Of a DNA stretch of 64,000 nucleotides, positions 1-8,916 are shown in pieces. This stretch comes from JADJLQ01 sp964405735 (GTDB taxonomy: Bacteria; Bacteroidota; Bacteroidia; Chitinophagales; Saprospiraceae). Under the pieces are notes generated by a model. It searched no databases and had not been told where the DNA came from. It was given only the letters and a program-made list of their open reading frames with translations. How positions within the stretch are numbered: the stretch's first letter is position 1; every line of letters starts with the position of its first letter. The DNA is taken from assembly GCA_964405735.1 (NCBI GenBank), contig CAYOPD010000006.1, positions 9,307 to 73,306 on the forward strand, in the 5' to 3' direction. Both the position numbers and the translations under genes were made by a program.

Positions 1-1
1 T

Positions 2-133
2 GATATATTGTTTGTGTTGACCTGCCTGGCCAATCAATGCGGTGTCGATCTCCAGGAGGCCATTACCCTGAATATGGAACATAAAAAAAACAGAGATGCA
101 AGCCGGCATCACCATAATCCCAAATTGAAATGA
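2..133 (+). CDS. MazG-like nucleotide pyrophosphohydrolase, C-terminal end (5' cut by window)
   Basis: Open reading frame running in from the left edge with no start in the window; 43 codons then TGA. The visible tail contains DILFVLTCLANQ followed by DLQEAI and a basic, His-rich end (KKNRDASRHHHNPKLK). That pattern is the last helix and tail of Bacteroidota MazG-type NTP pyrophosphohydrolases, cytoplasmic house-cleaning enzymes that hydrolyse non-canonical NTPs; the helix starting with Asp normally contributes to Mg2+ binding. The stop overlaps the start of the next gene as ATGA, so the two are probably translationally coupled although functionally unrelated. The assignment rests on the tail only. 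Confidence 0.6.
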   Translation, partial: DILFVLTCLANQCGVDLQEAITLNMEHKKNRDASRHHHNPKLK

Positions 134-2517
134 AATCCATCCCTATCCGCTTTTTAGTTGTGTTTTTTTTTCCAGCCTTGACAGCAAAAGGGCAGGAGCA
201 TATCCTGTGGTATTCAAAACCCGCATCCTATTTTGAAGAAGCCCTGCCGGTAGGAAACGGGCGGATGGGCGCCATGGTCTACGGCGGAATCCGGAGGGAA
301 CGCCTTTCACTGAATGACATCACCTTGTGGACCGGAGAACCTGCAAAAGCAGATCAAAATCCGGAGGCATTCCGGCATCTTCCGGCTGTCCGGGAAGCGC
401 TTTTCAGGGAAGACTACGCCGCAGCCGATACCCTGGTGCGGAAATTGCAGGGCCGTTTTTCTGAATCCTATGCACCCCTGGGTAATCTGTGGATAGACTT
501 CCACCATCCGCATGAAGCCGGCGAATACCGCAGGGAACTCGATCTGCAAAACGCACAGGTGAACATTCAATACCGCTCTAACCAAACCCTCTATACCCGA
601 ACCGTTTTTGCCTCCCATCCGGACCAGGTCATGGTCATCCGGCTTCAATCAAAGGGCGAAGGACGGCTCCATTTTACGGTCCATCTCAACAGCTTGCTTC
701 TGCATCAGGTGAGTACCAAAGCGCAACGGATGGTGATGACCGGCAGGGCGCCGGTGCATGCAGAACCCAATTACCGGAGGGTGAACAATGCCATAATCTA
801 TGGTGAACAAAGAGGAACCCGCTTCGCTACGGCGCTTGAAATCCGTCAGGGGGAAGGCCGCATCAGCACCGGAGATTCCACCATAACCGTTGACCAGGCA
901 TCCTGGGCGGAAATCAGGCTGAGCATGGCCACCAGTTTTAATGGATTCGACAAGGATCCTTTCCGTGAGGGCCTTGATGAAATCAAAAGAGCAAGGGATC
1001 CGCTTGAAAAGATTTCAAAATATTCTTATTCCAGTTTGCTCGAAAGGCATCGGGCCGATTATAAAAAATTCTATGACCGGGTCGTTCTGAACCTGGGCAA
1101 AGCGCCATTTGAAAAAACAGAAACCGGCCTCCGGCTGAAACAAAACTCAGCATCCCATCCCGATCATGGGCTGTCTGAATTGTATTTCAATTTTGGCCGT
1201 TATCTCCTGATCAGCGGGTCCCGCACCGCAACGGCTCCAATCAACCTGCAGGGAATCTGGAATGAACAGATGAGGCCGCCGTGGAGCAGCAATTATACAG
1301 TCAATATCAATACGGAAATGAATTACTGGCCAGTGGAAGTCTGCAACCTTTCCGAACTGCATCAGCCATTGCTTTCATTTATAGGCAATCTCGCTCACAC
1401 AGGAACCGTCACTGCGCGGACCTTCTATAATTGCAGGGGTTGGACTTGTCATCACAATTCCGACATCTGGAGCATGACCAATCCGGTCGGTGACTTCGGA
1501 TCGGGTGACCCGAATTGGGCCAACTGGCAATCCGGAGGAGCATGGCTGGTCAACCATCTTTGGGAACATTTTTTATTTACCAGGGACTCTCTTTTTTTAA
1601 GGACCCAGGCTTACCCGCTGATGAAAGGGGCATCCCTCTTTTGCCTGGATTACCTCACCGAAGACCCAAAAGGTTTTTTAGTGACGGCCCCTTCCACCTC
1701 CCCGGAGAATATCTATATCACGGACAAAAATTACAAAGGGGCCACCCTCTATGGAAGCACCGCGGATTTGTCCATGATCCGCGAACTATTTCACGCCGTG
1801 ATCCTTGCAGGAGAAATCCTGGATACAGACCACAGCTTCAAAGACTCCGTTCGATCAGCCCTGGACCGGCTTTATCCCTACCAGGTCAGTCGGGAAGGGC
1901 ATCTGCAGGAATGGTATCACGATTGGGCCGACCAGGATCCCAGGCACCGTCATTTATCCCATTTGTACGGGGTTTATCCCGGAAGCACCATCACTCCCGG
2001 GCAGGGGGATTTGTTTAAAGCGGCCCGGCAATCGCTTTTGAACCGGACCAATAACGGTACGGGATGGTCTATTTCATGGAAGATCGGCATGTGGGCGCGG
2101 TTACTGGATGGGGAGCAGGCTTACGATGCCTTTATTAAATTATTGAATTATTATCCTGCCGACAAAAGTGAAATCCGGATGGCCGGAGGAGGGACCTATC
2201 CCAATTTATTCGATGCCCATCCACCTTTCCAGATCGATGGCAATTTTGGAGGCGTCGCCGGACTGGCCGAAATGTTGCTGCAAAGCCATGAAAAGGAAGT
2301 TCACCTCCTGCCAGCTCTTCCATCGGCCTGGCCTTCGGGATCGGTCAAAGGCCTCAAGGCACGTGGTAACATGACCGTAAACCTCTCCTGGGAAAACGGG
2401 AAACTAAAAATGGCAGAGTTCAGAGGATCCATGGATGGTTTCAGGGAGATCAAATATGCCGGACAGATTAAAAAGGTACAACTGAGAAAGGACAAATGGG
2501 TATCCCTGACATTCTAA
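130..2517 (+). CDS. GH95 family alpha-L-fucosidase / related alpha-L-glycosidase, exported
   Basis: 795 residues, normal length for glycoside hydrolase family 95. An N-terminal signal peptide (hydrophobic LVVFFFPAL, then a TAKGQ cleavage region) predicts export. The GH95 N-terminal domain starts at about residue 26 (LWYSKPA, EALPVGNGRMGAMVYGG). The (alpha/alpha)6 core carries the family signatures NLQGIWNE, NINTEMNYW (Asn392/Asn394), SPEN (Glu526) and IDGNFG (Asp703), which match the catalytic Asn/Glu/Asp positions known for this inverting family. Likely substrates are terminal alpha-1,2-L-fucosyl or L-galactosyl residues of glycans in the periplasm or at the surface. No T9SS C-terminal domain is evident. 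It begins inside the stop of the MazG-like gene; the ABC permease gene follows after 19 nt. Confidence 0.9.
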   Translation: MKSIPIRFLVVFFFPALTAKGQEHILWYSKPASYFEEALPVGNGRMGAMVYGGIRRERLSLNDITLWTGEPAKADQNPEAFRHLPAVREALFREDYAAADTLVRKLQGRFSESYAPLGNLWIDFHHPHEAGEYRRELDLQNAQVNIQYRSNQTLYTRTVFASHPDQVMVIRLQSKGEGRLHFTVHLNSLLLHQVSTKAQRMVMTGRAPVHAEPNYRRVNNAIIYGEQRGTRFATALEIRQGEGRISTGDSTITVDQASWAEIRLSMATSFNGFDKDPFREGLDEIKRARDPLEKISKYSYSSLLERHRADYKKFYDRVVLNLGKAPFEKTETGLRLKQNSASHPDHGLSELYFNFGRYLLISGSRTATAPINLQGIWNEQMRPPWSSNYTVNINTEMNYWPVEVCNLSELHQPLLSFIGNLAHTGTVTARTFYNCRGWTCHHNSDIWSMTNPVGDFGSGDPNWANWQSGGAWLVNHLWEHFLFTRDSLFLRTQAYPLMKGASLFCLDYLTEDPKGFLVTAPSTSPENIYITDKNYKGATLYGSTADLSMIRELFHAVILAGEILDTDHSFKDSVRSALDRLYPYQVSREGHLQEWYHDWADQDPRHRHLSHLYGVYPGSTITPGQGDLFKAARQSLLNRTNNGTGWSISWKIGMWARLLDGEQAYDAFIKLLNYYPADKSEIRMAGGGTYPNLFDAHPPFQIDGNFGGVAGLAEMLLQSHEKEVHLLPALPSAWPSGSVKGLKARGNMTVNLSWENGKLKMAEFRGSMDGFREIKYAGQIKKVQLRKDKWVSLTF

Positions 2518-2536
2518 ATTCTCCGGATCCGGATCT

Positions 2537-3895
2537 ATGAAAAGATTAATCCTCAAAAGGCTGCTTATTTCAGTTCCCCTGCTCCTGGCTGTGTCCTTCA
2601 CCGCCTTTCTTCTTCGGGACATCATGGAATCGGATTCTTTTGAGCATTTTCAGGATTCTCAAAACCGGCCCGCCTCCCTGAGAAAAAGTGAAATACTCAA
2701 TCGTGCGAGGGCTGAAGCCAGGGACCTGCCTTTGTTTTATGTTTCCATTCAACCCTGGTCCTATCCCGATACCCTTTATCGTTTTGTCATTAAATCGGAA
2801 AAAAATCGCATTAAAGGATTTCTCAACCAGGGCTTTCCCTGGCCAGCCGTCCGGAAGTTTTTGTCTGATGAACAAATGATGATGGAAGGGTTGGCAAACC
2901 GACTCGATAAATTGCTTATGGAAGAAGTGAGCCGCCTGGATGAAATCGAAGCGATTTCCGAAAAACTGGATGCCATGACGGATTCTACCAGGGCCGGAGC
3001 CCATTGGGGAACCCTTAAAGGATCCCTGCAGAAAATGAAAGAAGGCCGAAACCGGTTTGCCTTATTCATTCCGGGTCCGGACTGGCATGGAAGCAATAAC
3101 CGTTTCCATATCTGGCTCAAAAAAATACTTCGCGGAGATTGGGGCGTATCCAGGTCGGATTACCGGCCAGCCTGGGTCAAAATCCGGGAAGCGGTTTCCT
3201 GGACCCTGTCCATGAGCCTGGCTTCCCTCCTGCTGGTTTACCTTATTTCATTATTTCTGGGTGAATGGTTATTTCGCAGAAAACAGAAACAAAAAGGAAG
3301 GATCACCGAAACTTTTCTTTTTTTTCTTTATTCCATTCCCCGCTTTTTTCTTGCTCTTATGCTGATCCTGGTTTTTGCCAGCGATACCGTGTCCCCTTTT
3401 TTACACCTTTTTCCCAGCCCGGGGTTTTTTGATTCGGATCCCGATGCCTCCATTCCGGAGCAATGGGCCCGGTATGGGTCCCAACTGGTATTGCCCGTTT
3501 TGTGTATGGTGCTTCCTTCCCTGGCTTATCTTACCCGCATCTATTCCAGTAAGCTGCGGGAAGAAAAAAACAAACCTTACGCTTTCATGGCCTGGAGCAG
3601 GGGCGATGGAGAAGATTTTATCACAAGGCATCATCTTCGCCGCAATGCCCTCTTGCCGCTGATCGCATTATTGGGCATGGAGATTCCCGCTTTGTTTGGT
3701 GGATCCATCGTGATAGAAGTATTATTTAATATCCCAGGGATGGGCCGGTTGATGCTTCAATCCATTCTGATCCAGGATTGGGTGATCGTTTTTAATGTTC
3801 TTTTACTGATCGGTGCATTTACCATTTTAGGCAAGCTGCTCGCTGACCTGCTCTATGGCCTCACCGATCCCAGGATCAGATGGAAGTCATCATGA
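2537..3895 (+). CDS. oligopeptide-type ABC transporter permease (DppB/OppB family) with large periplasmic insertion
   Basis: 452 residues, against about 310-340 for typical DppB. TM1 lies at residues 8-27 and is followed by about 180 charged, soluble, probably helical residues before the remaining membrane helices (from about 225). The C-terminal half is a normal BPD-type permease: a cytoplasmic EAA-like loop (SRGDGEDFITRHHLRRNALLPL), then GGSIVIEVLFNIPGMGRLM and a closing TDPRIR. It would form the channel with the following DppC-like protein for peptides or similar solutes. No ATPase or binding protein lies nearby. The extended periplasmic segment is unusual and may take over part of substrate capture. 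Confidence 0.85.
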   Translation: MKRLILKRLLISVPLLLAVSFTAFLLRDIMESDSFEHFQDSQNRPASLRKSEILNRARAEARDLPLFYVSIQPWSYPDTLYRFVIKSEKNRIKGFLNQGFPWPAVRKFLSDEQMMMEGLANRLDKLLMEEVSRLDEIEAISEKLDAMTDSTRAGAHWGTLKGSLQKMKEGRNRFALFIPGPDWHGSNNRFHIWLKKILRGDWGVSRSDYRPAWVKIREAVSWTLSMSLASLLLVYLISLFLGEWLFRRKQKQKGRITETFLFFLYSIPRFFLALMLILVFASDTVSPFLHLFPSPGFFDSDPDASIPEQWARYGSQLVLPVLCMVLPSLAYLTRIYSSKLREEKNKPYAFMAWSRGDGEDFITRHHLRRNALLPLIALLGMEIPALFGGSIVIEVLFNIPGMGRLMLQSILIQDWVIVFNVLLLIGAFTILGKLLADLLYGLTDPRIRWKSS

Positions 3896-5094
3896 AAAGC
3901 AGGTTTAGGAAATATTGGCAAAATAAGTCCCTGACTTACCGGGTTTCGCTGGTGGTGATCTTATCCAGCCTGTTTATTGCTGCGGTTGCAGACCTGATTG
4001 CCAATGAAAAACCCTTGTTTTGCATTTGTGGGGGCCGTTGGCATTTTCCGGCCTGGAGGGATTATGCGGAGTATACCGGCCTTCTTCGCAAAACCAATGC
4101 CTTTGATTATGCCGGTTGCACCCACCGGTTGTCCGCCCTTGTTCCCTTTTCACCTTCGACCATAGACCCTGCCGGCTCAGGGTATTTAAGTCCGGCAGGT
4201 GGCCGGTCGTTGAGTGGCCACAAACACTGGCTGGGTACTGATGCTTTGGGCAGGGATGTGCTTGCCGGAATGATCCATGGAACCCGTTATGCCTGGCTGA
4301 TTGGATTGTTGTCCACCCTTCTTGCAGGAATCCCCGGAACTTTTGCAGGTATGGCCATGGGGTACTGGAGAGATCATAAGCTTAAACTGACGATTTTTCA
4401 AATGATTGGACTGTTCTTTTTTTTCCTGTTATGGTTGTATGAATGGTCGGTATTGATGATCGTCAGTACCGGCATGATGCGGTTATTGTGTGTCATCGCC
4501 ATGATGGTTTTTTTGATGGGGGTTTGTTACATACTGCTGAAGCAGGGCAAGCCGGCCGGAACCAGGACCTTTTCCGTGCCGGTAGATAGTTTGCTCATGC
4601 GTTTCATTGATTATTTCGAATCCTTCCCGCGCCTTTTCCTGATGATGGCCCTGCTGGTATTTCTGGCCAGGCCTTCCGGCGCCTTGTTGATTGTATTGAT
4701 CGCCTTTATCCGCTGGCCGCTCTTTGCCCAGGTTGCCCGTTCTGAAACACTTCGGGAAAGTTCCCTGAATTATGTGCTGGCCGCTGAAAACCTCGGCCTT
4801 CCTTGGTATAGGATCCTTACCCGGCACATCTGGCCGAATATCCGGTCGACCCTGCTGGTCACTGCTTTGTTTTCCATCAGCACAGCGGTATTGCTGGAAG
4901 CATCTTTGTCCTTCATCGGCCTGGGATTAAAATTGGAAAGCGTGACCTGGGGAAGTATCCTGAATGAAGGCAGGCAATACCTGCCCGGATGGTGGCTTTC
5001 CGTATTTCCCGGATTTGCTATGTTTATCCTGTTGCTCTCCCTGCATTGGATCCTGGATGAGAAAAGCAGGAGTGGTGCGCATCGGGAAGGGTAG
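3892..5094 (+). CDS. oligopeptide-type ABC transporter permease (DppC/OppC family)
   Basis: 400 residues from the ATG at 3892, chosen because it gives a 4-base ATGA overlap with the preceding permease; an in-frame ATG at 3880 is the alternative. The family landmark HWLGTDALGRDVLAGMIHG is at about residues 108-126, the EAA-type loop (VLAAENLGLPWYRILTRHIWPN) at about 305, then EASLSFIGLGL and WGSILNEGRQYL, all standard for DppC. An extra pair of hydrophobic segments at about 165-215 (LFFFFLLWLYEW, LLCVIAMMVFLMGVCYILL) makes it longer than the usual 300 residues. It should heterodimerise with the upstream permease in the inner membrane. Confidence 0.85.
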   Translation: MKSRFRKYWQNKSLTYRVSLVVILSSLFIAAVADLIANEKPLFCICGGRWHFPAWRDYAEYTGLLRKTNAFDYAGCTHRLSALVPFSPSTIDPAGSGYLSPAGGRSLSGHKHWLGTDALGRDVLAGMIHGTRYAWLIGLLSTLLAGIPGTFAGMAMGYWRDHKLKLTIFQMIGLFFFFLLWLYEWSVLMIVSTGMMRLLCVIAMMVFLMGVCYILLKQGKPAGTRTFSVPVDSLLMRFIDYFESFPRLFLMMALLVFLARPSGALLIVLIAFIRWPLFAQVARSETLRESSLNYVLAAENLGLPWYRILTRHIWPNIRSTLLVTALFSISTAVLLEASLSFIGLGLKLESVTWGSILNEGRQYLPGWWLSVFPGFAMFILLLSLHWILDEKSRSGAHREG

Positions 5095-5215
5095 TGGGCC
5101 CGGAAACCCTTGTCCGCCAGCACTTTCGGACCGATCATGCCCCCGAAGTATTGAAAACAGGGCATTTCCGGAAAAAAAACTTATTAAAAAATGCTATATA
5201 TATGAATTTCGATCA

Positions 5216-5223
5216 TATATTTG
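5216..5223 (+). promoter_or_regulatory. Bacteroidota -7 promoter box for HU gene
   Basis: TATATTTG matches the Bacteroidota sigma-ABfr -7 consensus TAnnTTTG, 30 nt upstream of the HU ATG in an AT-rich leader. No clear TTTG -33 element is seen at 19 nt spacing. Confidence 0.5.
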
Positions 5224-5253
5224 CCTCATATTTTTAATCAAAATTCAAATAAA

Positions 5254-5526
5254 ATGAACAAATCAGATTTAATCGACGCAATTGCCAAAGGCGCTTCTAT
5301 CACTAAAGTACAGGCTGAAGCAGCCCTCGGTTCCACACTGGATTCTATCCGCAAAGCCCTCAAAAAAGGGGACCGGGTACAATTGGTTGGTTTCGGCACT
5401 TTCTCCGTTTCCAAACGTGCTGCCCGTACCGGCCGGAATCCTCAGACCGGCAAAGCGATTAAAATTGCTGCCCGTAAAGTGGCCAAATTTAAAGCTGGTA
5501 AAGAACTCTCAACCGCGGTGAAATAA
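5254..5526 (+). CDS. hup: HU-family DNA-binding protein
   Basis: 90 residues, the canonical HU length. The start at 5254 gives MNKSDLIDAIAKG, the usual HU N-terminus; an in-frame TTG at 5221 lies inside the promoter and is rejected. Two N-terminal helices (residues 3-38) are followed by the DNA-binding arm region with GFGTFSVSKRAARTGRNPQTG (residues 47-67), the diagnostic HU/IHF signature including the intercalating-proline motif RNPxTG. It compacts and bends DNA as a homodimer. It is expressed alone: its own promoter upstream and a strong hairpin terminator 41 nt downstream. Confidence 0.95.
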   Translation: MNKSDLIDAIAKGASITKVQAEAALGSTLDSIRKALKKGDRVQLVGFGTFSVSKRAARTGRNPQTGKAIKIAARKVAKFKAGKELSTAVK

Positions 5527-5566
5527 ATCATTGCGCCCGGTTCATTAGTAACCACTGGAATAAATA

Positions 5567-5598
5567 AAAGGCAGGTGTAGTTTTATACCTGCCTTTTG
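5567..5598 (+). terminator. Rho-independent terminator after HU
   Basis: Perfect 10-bp stem AAAGGCAGGT / ACCTGCCTTT with a 10-nt loop and a T-rich tail (TTTTG). It lies between HU and the promoter of the transketolase genes and separates the two transcription units. Confidence 0.85.
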
Positions 5599-5617
5599 TA
5601 TTTGAATGGATCCTGAG

Positions 5618-5648
5618 TTTGAGGTTAATCAAATTCTCTCTTTCTTTG
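5618..5648 (+). promoter_or_regulatory. Bacteroidota-type promoter for transketolase operon
   Basis: TTTG (5618-5621), a 19-nt spacer, then TTTCTTTG (5641-5648): a close match to TTTG-N19-TAnnTTTG with one mismatch in the -7 box. It lies 8 nt upstream of the ATG at 5657 and downstream of an in-frame ATG at 5606, which argues that 5657 is the true start. Confidence 0.55.
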
Positions 5649-5656
5649 CGGAGTTT

Positions 5657-6505
5657 ATGAAAAAAGATCTGGATTCACTCCGTGCCCTGGCATCCCAGGT
5701 TCGCAGGGACATTGTCCGTATGGTTTACCAGTGCCAGAGTGGCCATCCGGGCGGCTCGCTGGGATGTACGGAATTTATGGTTGCTCTTTATGGAGAGCAC
5801 CTCAGGTACCATCTTCCCTTCACCATGGAAGGCAAAGGGGAAGATTTGTTTTTCCTCTCCAACGGCCATATTTCAGCGCTATGGTACAGTGTGCTTTCAA
5901 GGCTTGGATTTTTCCCGGTAAGCGAACTCGCCACTTTCCGCAAAATCAATAGCCGGTTGCAAGGCCATCCCGCCACCCATGAAGGATTACCCGGTGTCCG
6001 GGTGGCCTCCGGATCCCTGGGCCAGGGAATTTCGGTTGGCGTCGGTGCCGCCCTTGCGAAAAAACTGGAGGCTGATCCCGGACTGGTCTATGTGTTGACC
6101 GGTGATGGTGAATTGGATGAAGGACAGAACTGGGAAGCCATCATGAGTGCAGCCCACCACGGCGTGGACAACCTGATCGTCACCGTGGACTGGAACGGTC
6201 AACAAATTGACGGCCCGACCGATAAGGTGATGAACCTGGGTGATTTGCCCGCTAAATGGCGGGCATTCGGCTGGGACGTTCTCATCCTGGAAAACGGAAA
6301 CCATATGGAAGAAGTGGTCCAGGCACTAGCAGAAGCCAAATCCAGGCTGCACCAGCACAAACCGGTGGTGATCCTGATGAAAACGATGATGGGTTACGGG
6401 GTTGACTTTATGATGGGAAGCCACAAATGGCATGGCGTGGCTCCCAATGAAGAACAATGTAAAAACGCCCTGGCCCAACTGCCAGAAACCCTGGGGGATT
6501 ATTAA
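5657..6505 (+). CDS. Transketolase, N-terminal (thiamine-diphosphate PP-domain) subunit
   Basis: 282 residues from ATG 5657 (MKKDLDSLRAL); the longer frame from 5606 would start upstream of the promoter. It carries the transketolase N-terminal signatures GHPGGSLG (about residue 32) and the ThDP/metal-binding GDGELDEGQNWEA (about residue 149). Together with the next gene it forms the two-subunit transketolase common in Bacteroidota and archaea, moving two-carbon units between ketoses and aldoses in the non-oxidative pentose phosphate pathway. The partner follows after 30 nt. Cytoplasmic. Confidence 0.93.
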   Translation: MKKDLDSLRALASQVRRDIVRMVYQCQSGHPGGSLGCTEFMVALYGEHLRYHLPFTMEGKGEDLFFLSNGHISALWYSVLSRLGFFPVSELATFRKINSRLQGHPATHEGLPGVRVASGSLGQGISVGVGAALAKKLEADPGLVYVLTGDGELDEGQNWEAIMSAAHHGVDNLIVTVDWNGQQIDGPTDKVMNLGDLPAKWRAFGWDVLILENGNHMEEVVQALAEAKSRLHQHKPVVILMKTMMGYGVDFMMGSHKWHGVAPNEEQCKNALAQLPETLGDY

Positions 6506-6535
6506 ATTTTCTTTTGAACAGAATAAGTAATACGC

Positions 6536-7501
6536 ATGATCAATATCAATGACCTGGTAGTTACCGGTAAAAAAGCCACAAGAGACGGATTCGGCACCGG
6601 CTTGCTTGAAGCGGCCCGTCAAAATAAGGACGTCGTGGCCCTCACCGCCGACCTGCTGGGCTCCCTGAAAATGGATGAGTTTAAAAAAGAGTTTCCCGGG
6701 CGTTTTTTTCAATTGGGCATTGCGGAAGCCAACATGATGGGTGTGGCGGCCGGCATGGCAATCACCGGTAAAATCCCATATACCGGAACTTTTGCCAACT
6801 TTTCCACCGGAAGGGTTTACGACCAGATCAGGCAGTCCATCGCTTATTCACATAAAAATGTAAAGATTTGTGCCTCCCATGCCGGATTGACCCTGGGTGA
6901 AGACGGTGCTACCCACCAGATCCTCGAAGACATCAGCATGATGCGCACCTTGCCAGGTATGAATGTGATCGTACCCTGCGACGCCCACCAAACCCATCTG
7001 GCCACAGTGGCTATTGCACGGCATCATGGCCCGGTTTACCTTCGTTTCGGTCGCCCGGCATGGCCCATCTTTACAGAAGCGCTTCCGTTTGAAATCGGGA
7101 AAGCCCAGGTGTTGAATGAAGGGTCCGATGTCACACTGGTTGCTGCCGGACACCTGGTATGGAACGGGGTCGAGGCGGTTAAATTGCTCGCCCAGGAAGG
7201 GATTCATTGCGACCTCATCAATATGCATACCATCAAACCCTTTGATCAATCCGCCCTGCTGGATAGTGTGGGCAAAACAAAATGTGTGGTCACCGCCGAA
7301 GAACATCAGATCTATGGTGGACTGGGTGATGCCGTAGCCGGTGTCCTGACACGGAACTTCCCGGTACCCCAGGAATATGTGGCCGTCAACGACAGCTTCG
7401 GCGAAAGTGGCAAACCCGATGAATTGCTGATCAAATATGGTCTTGGTGTACAGGATATTGTAAAAGCCATAAAACGGGTGTTGCAGCGGAAAAAGGTTTA
7501 G
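6536..7501 (+). CDS. Transketolase, C-terminal (pyrimidine-binding and C-terminal domains) subunit
   Basis: 321 residues, equal to the C-terminal half of single-chain transketolase. The Pyr domain shows FQLGIAEANMMGVAAG (about residue 57; the Glu that activates ThDP is in GIAEANM) and SHAGLTLGEDGATHQILEDI (about 114-133), with the conserved His/Asp of the active site. A transketolase C-terminal domain follows (DVTLVAAGHLVWNGVEA, then VVTAEEH). It pairs with the N-terminal subunit encoded just upstream. The reading frame is complete and the composition matches the neighbours. Confidence 0.93.
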   Translation: MININDLVVTGKKATRDGFGTGLLEAARQNKDVVALTADLLGSLKMDEFKKEFPGRFFQLGIAEANMMGVAAGMAITGKIPYTGTFANFSTGRVYDQIRQSIAYSHKNVKICASHAGLTLGEDGATHQILEDISMMRTLPGMNVIVPCDAHQTHLATVAIARHHGPVYLRFGRPAWPIFTEALPFEIGKAQVLNEGSDVTLVAAGHLVWNGVEAVKLLAQEGIHCDLINMHTIKPFDQSALLDSVGKTKCVVTAEEHQIYGGLGDAVAGVLTRNFPVPQEYVAVNDSFGESGKPDELLIKYGLGVQDIVKAIKRVLQRKKV

Positions 7502-7546
7502 GAAGAGCCTGCCGCGGGCAAAGGATCAAACAACACTGAGATCTCA

Positions 7547-8209
7547 TTGAAAAAGCTTTTCATTTTTGCCGGCTTGTTAATGGGTCACTGGGACATATCG
7601 ATTGCCCAGCAACCGCCATTTTGGTCCGAGATCAGCGCCTTTAGCAGGGAGGACAGCCAGCAATCGCCCGGTACCGGCATGATTGTATTCACCGGAAGTT
7701 CTTCCATACGTTTATGGAAATCGCTGGAACAGGACTTCAACGGCCACCGGGTGCTCAACCGGGGTTTTGGAGGATCTACCCTGCCTGATGTGATCCGGTA
7801 TGCAGGGGAAGTCATCCTCAAATACAAACCCAGTCAGGTGGTCGTCTACTGCGGGGAGAATGATCTCGCTGCAGACAGCAGCATCCATGGGAAAACCGTA
7901 TTGAAAAGATTCAAAAGCCTGACCGGGATCATACACGATTCCCTGCCCGAAACGAAGATCCTGTTCATCGCCCTCAAACCAAGTCCATCCCGCATTCGCC
8001 TCCTGGAAGAAATCAGGGACGCCAATCGCCGCATCCGCCGCTATATTAAACCAAGGAAATACATGGCTTACGCCGATGTCTTTACGCCCATGCTGGGACC
8101 GGATGGCCTGCCTCCCGAACGATTGTTTGTCAAAGACCGCCTGCACATGTCCAAGGAAGGGTATAAGATATGGACGGAAGTGGTGGGACCCTTGTTGATC
8201 CGCGATTGA
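7547..8209 (+). CDS. Exported SGNH/GDSL-family hydrolase
   Basis: 220 residues starting at TTG 7547; this start is preferred over the ATG at 7580 because only it yields a complete signal peptide (MKKLFIFAGLLMG, then SIAQQ). SGNH blocks are visible: block I FTGSSSIRLW (nucleophile Ser about 51), block II NRGFGGSTLPDV, block III YCGENDLA, block V DRLHMS with the catalytic Asp/His. Members are periplasmic esterases acting on lipids or acetylated carbohydrates; the substrate cannot be told here. It lies 45 nt behind the transketolase subunit and may be read through from that operon. Confidence 0.8.
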   Translation: MKKLFIFAGLLMGHWDISIAQQPPFWSEISAFSREDSQQSPGTGMIVFTGSSSIRLWKSLEQDFNGHRVLNRGFGGSTLPDVIRYAGEVILKYKPSQVVVYCGENDLAADSSIHGKTVLKRFKSLTGIIHDSLPETKILFIALKPSPSRIRLLEEIRDANRRIRRYIKPRKYMAYADVFTPMLGPDGLPPERLFVKDRLHMSKEGYKIWTEVVGPLLIRD

Positions 8210-8289
8210 TCCGATAACTTTTTTACTTGCCAACGGGCTCACTAACCGCCCGTTTCCAATTCTCCCCATATTCCCTTATTTTGGCAAGA

Positions 8290-8808
8290 ATGGAAAACCA
8301 GGTTTATTTTTCAGAAGTACAGCGTTTTAAAAAATGGTGGGTCTGGCTCATCCTGCTAACCATGATTGGTTTGTATTCCTATGGGGTGACCAGGCAAGTG
8401 TTTTTCAATCGGCCTTTCGGCCAAAAACCCATGTCAGACTCTATTTTACTTCTTACATTGGGTCTTATCGTTTTCATCTCAATCCTGGTCTACAATATCC
8501 GGCTGGATACGGTGATCCGGAAAGATGGGGTCCAGGTGCGCTTTTTCCCTTTTCATTTCCACTACCGTTTTTTTTCATGGGATTCCATTCGCCATTGGCA
8601 GGTACGCAAATACAATGCCATCATCGAATACGGGGGCTGGGGTTTCAGGCTCGGATTATTGGGCAAAGGCAAAGCCCTTTCGATCTCGGGAAACCAGGGA
8701 CTGCAGCTGGAATTCAATGATGATAAAAAATTGTTGATCGGGACACAGAAGCCCATTGAAATGGAGGAAGCCATTGTGCGGGCCCGGCAGCGTACTGACC
8801 CGGAATAA
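8290..8808 (+). CDS. Membrane protein with PH-like C-terminal domain, unknown function
   Basis: 172 residues from ATG 8290; an upstream in-frame start at 8227 is less likely because a TTATTTTG promoter-like box (8276-8283) lies between. Two membrane helices (about residues 15-38 and 52-72) are followed by a compact beta-rich segment containing DGVQVRFFPFHFHYRFFSWD and IEYGGWGFRLGLLGKG and ending in a helix (EMEEAIVRA). This two-TM plus PH-like layout is common among uncharacterised Bacteroidota proteins. No catalytic residues are visible. Function unknown. Confidence 0.6.
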   Translation: MENQVYFSEVQRFKKWWVWLILLTMIGLYSYGVTRQVFFNRPFGQKPMSDSILLLTLGLIVFISILVYNIRLDTVIRKDGVQVRFFPFHFHYRFFSWDSIRHWQVRKYNAIIEYGGWGFRLGLLGKGKALSISGNQGLQLEFNDDKKLLIGTQKPIEMEEAIVRARQRTDPE

Positions 8809-8916
8809 CAGGTTTGCCAAAGATAGAGACCGGGAGATATCAAGATAAAAGTCCGGAAATTCGACCTTTGCAGTTGGATGCTCCATTTATCGTAATCATT
8901 CATTTGAACCTTGACC

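Noticed and set aside
1515..2041. Overlapping 167- and 78-codon frames inside the GH95 gene
   Set aside because: Arg/Pro-rich shadow translations of a well-supported gene with no protein-like features.
2537..5094. Complete oligopeptide ABC operon
   Set aside because: Only permeases are present; no ATP-binding or solute-binding genes lie on either side.
5606..5656. Upstream ATG as start of the transketolase N-subunit
   Set aside because: The segment lies between the HU terminator and a good TTTG-N19-TTTCTTTG promoter and is not transketolase-like; ATG 5657 fits the family.
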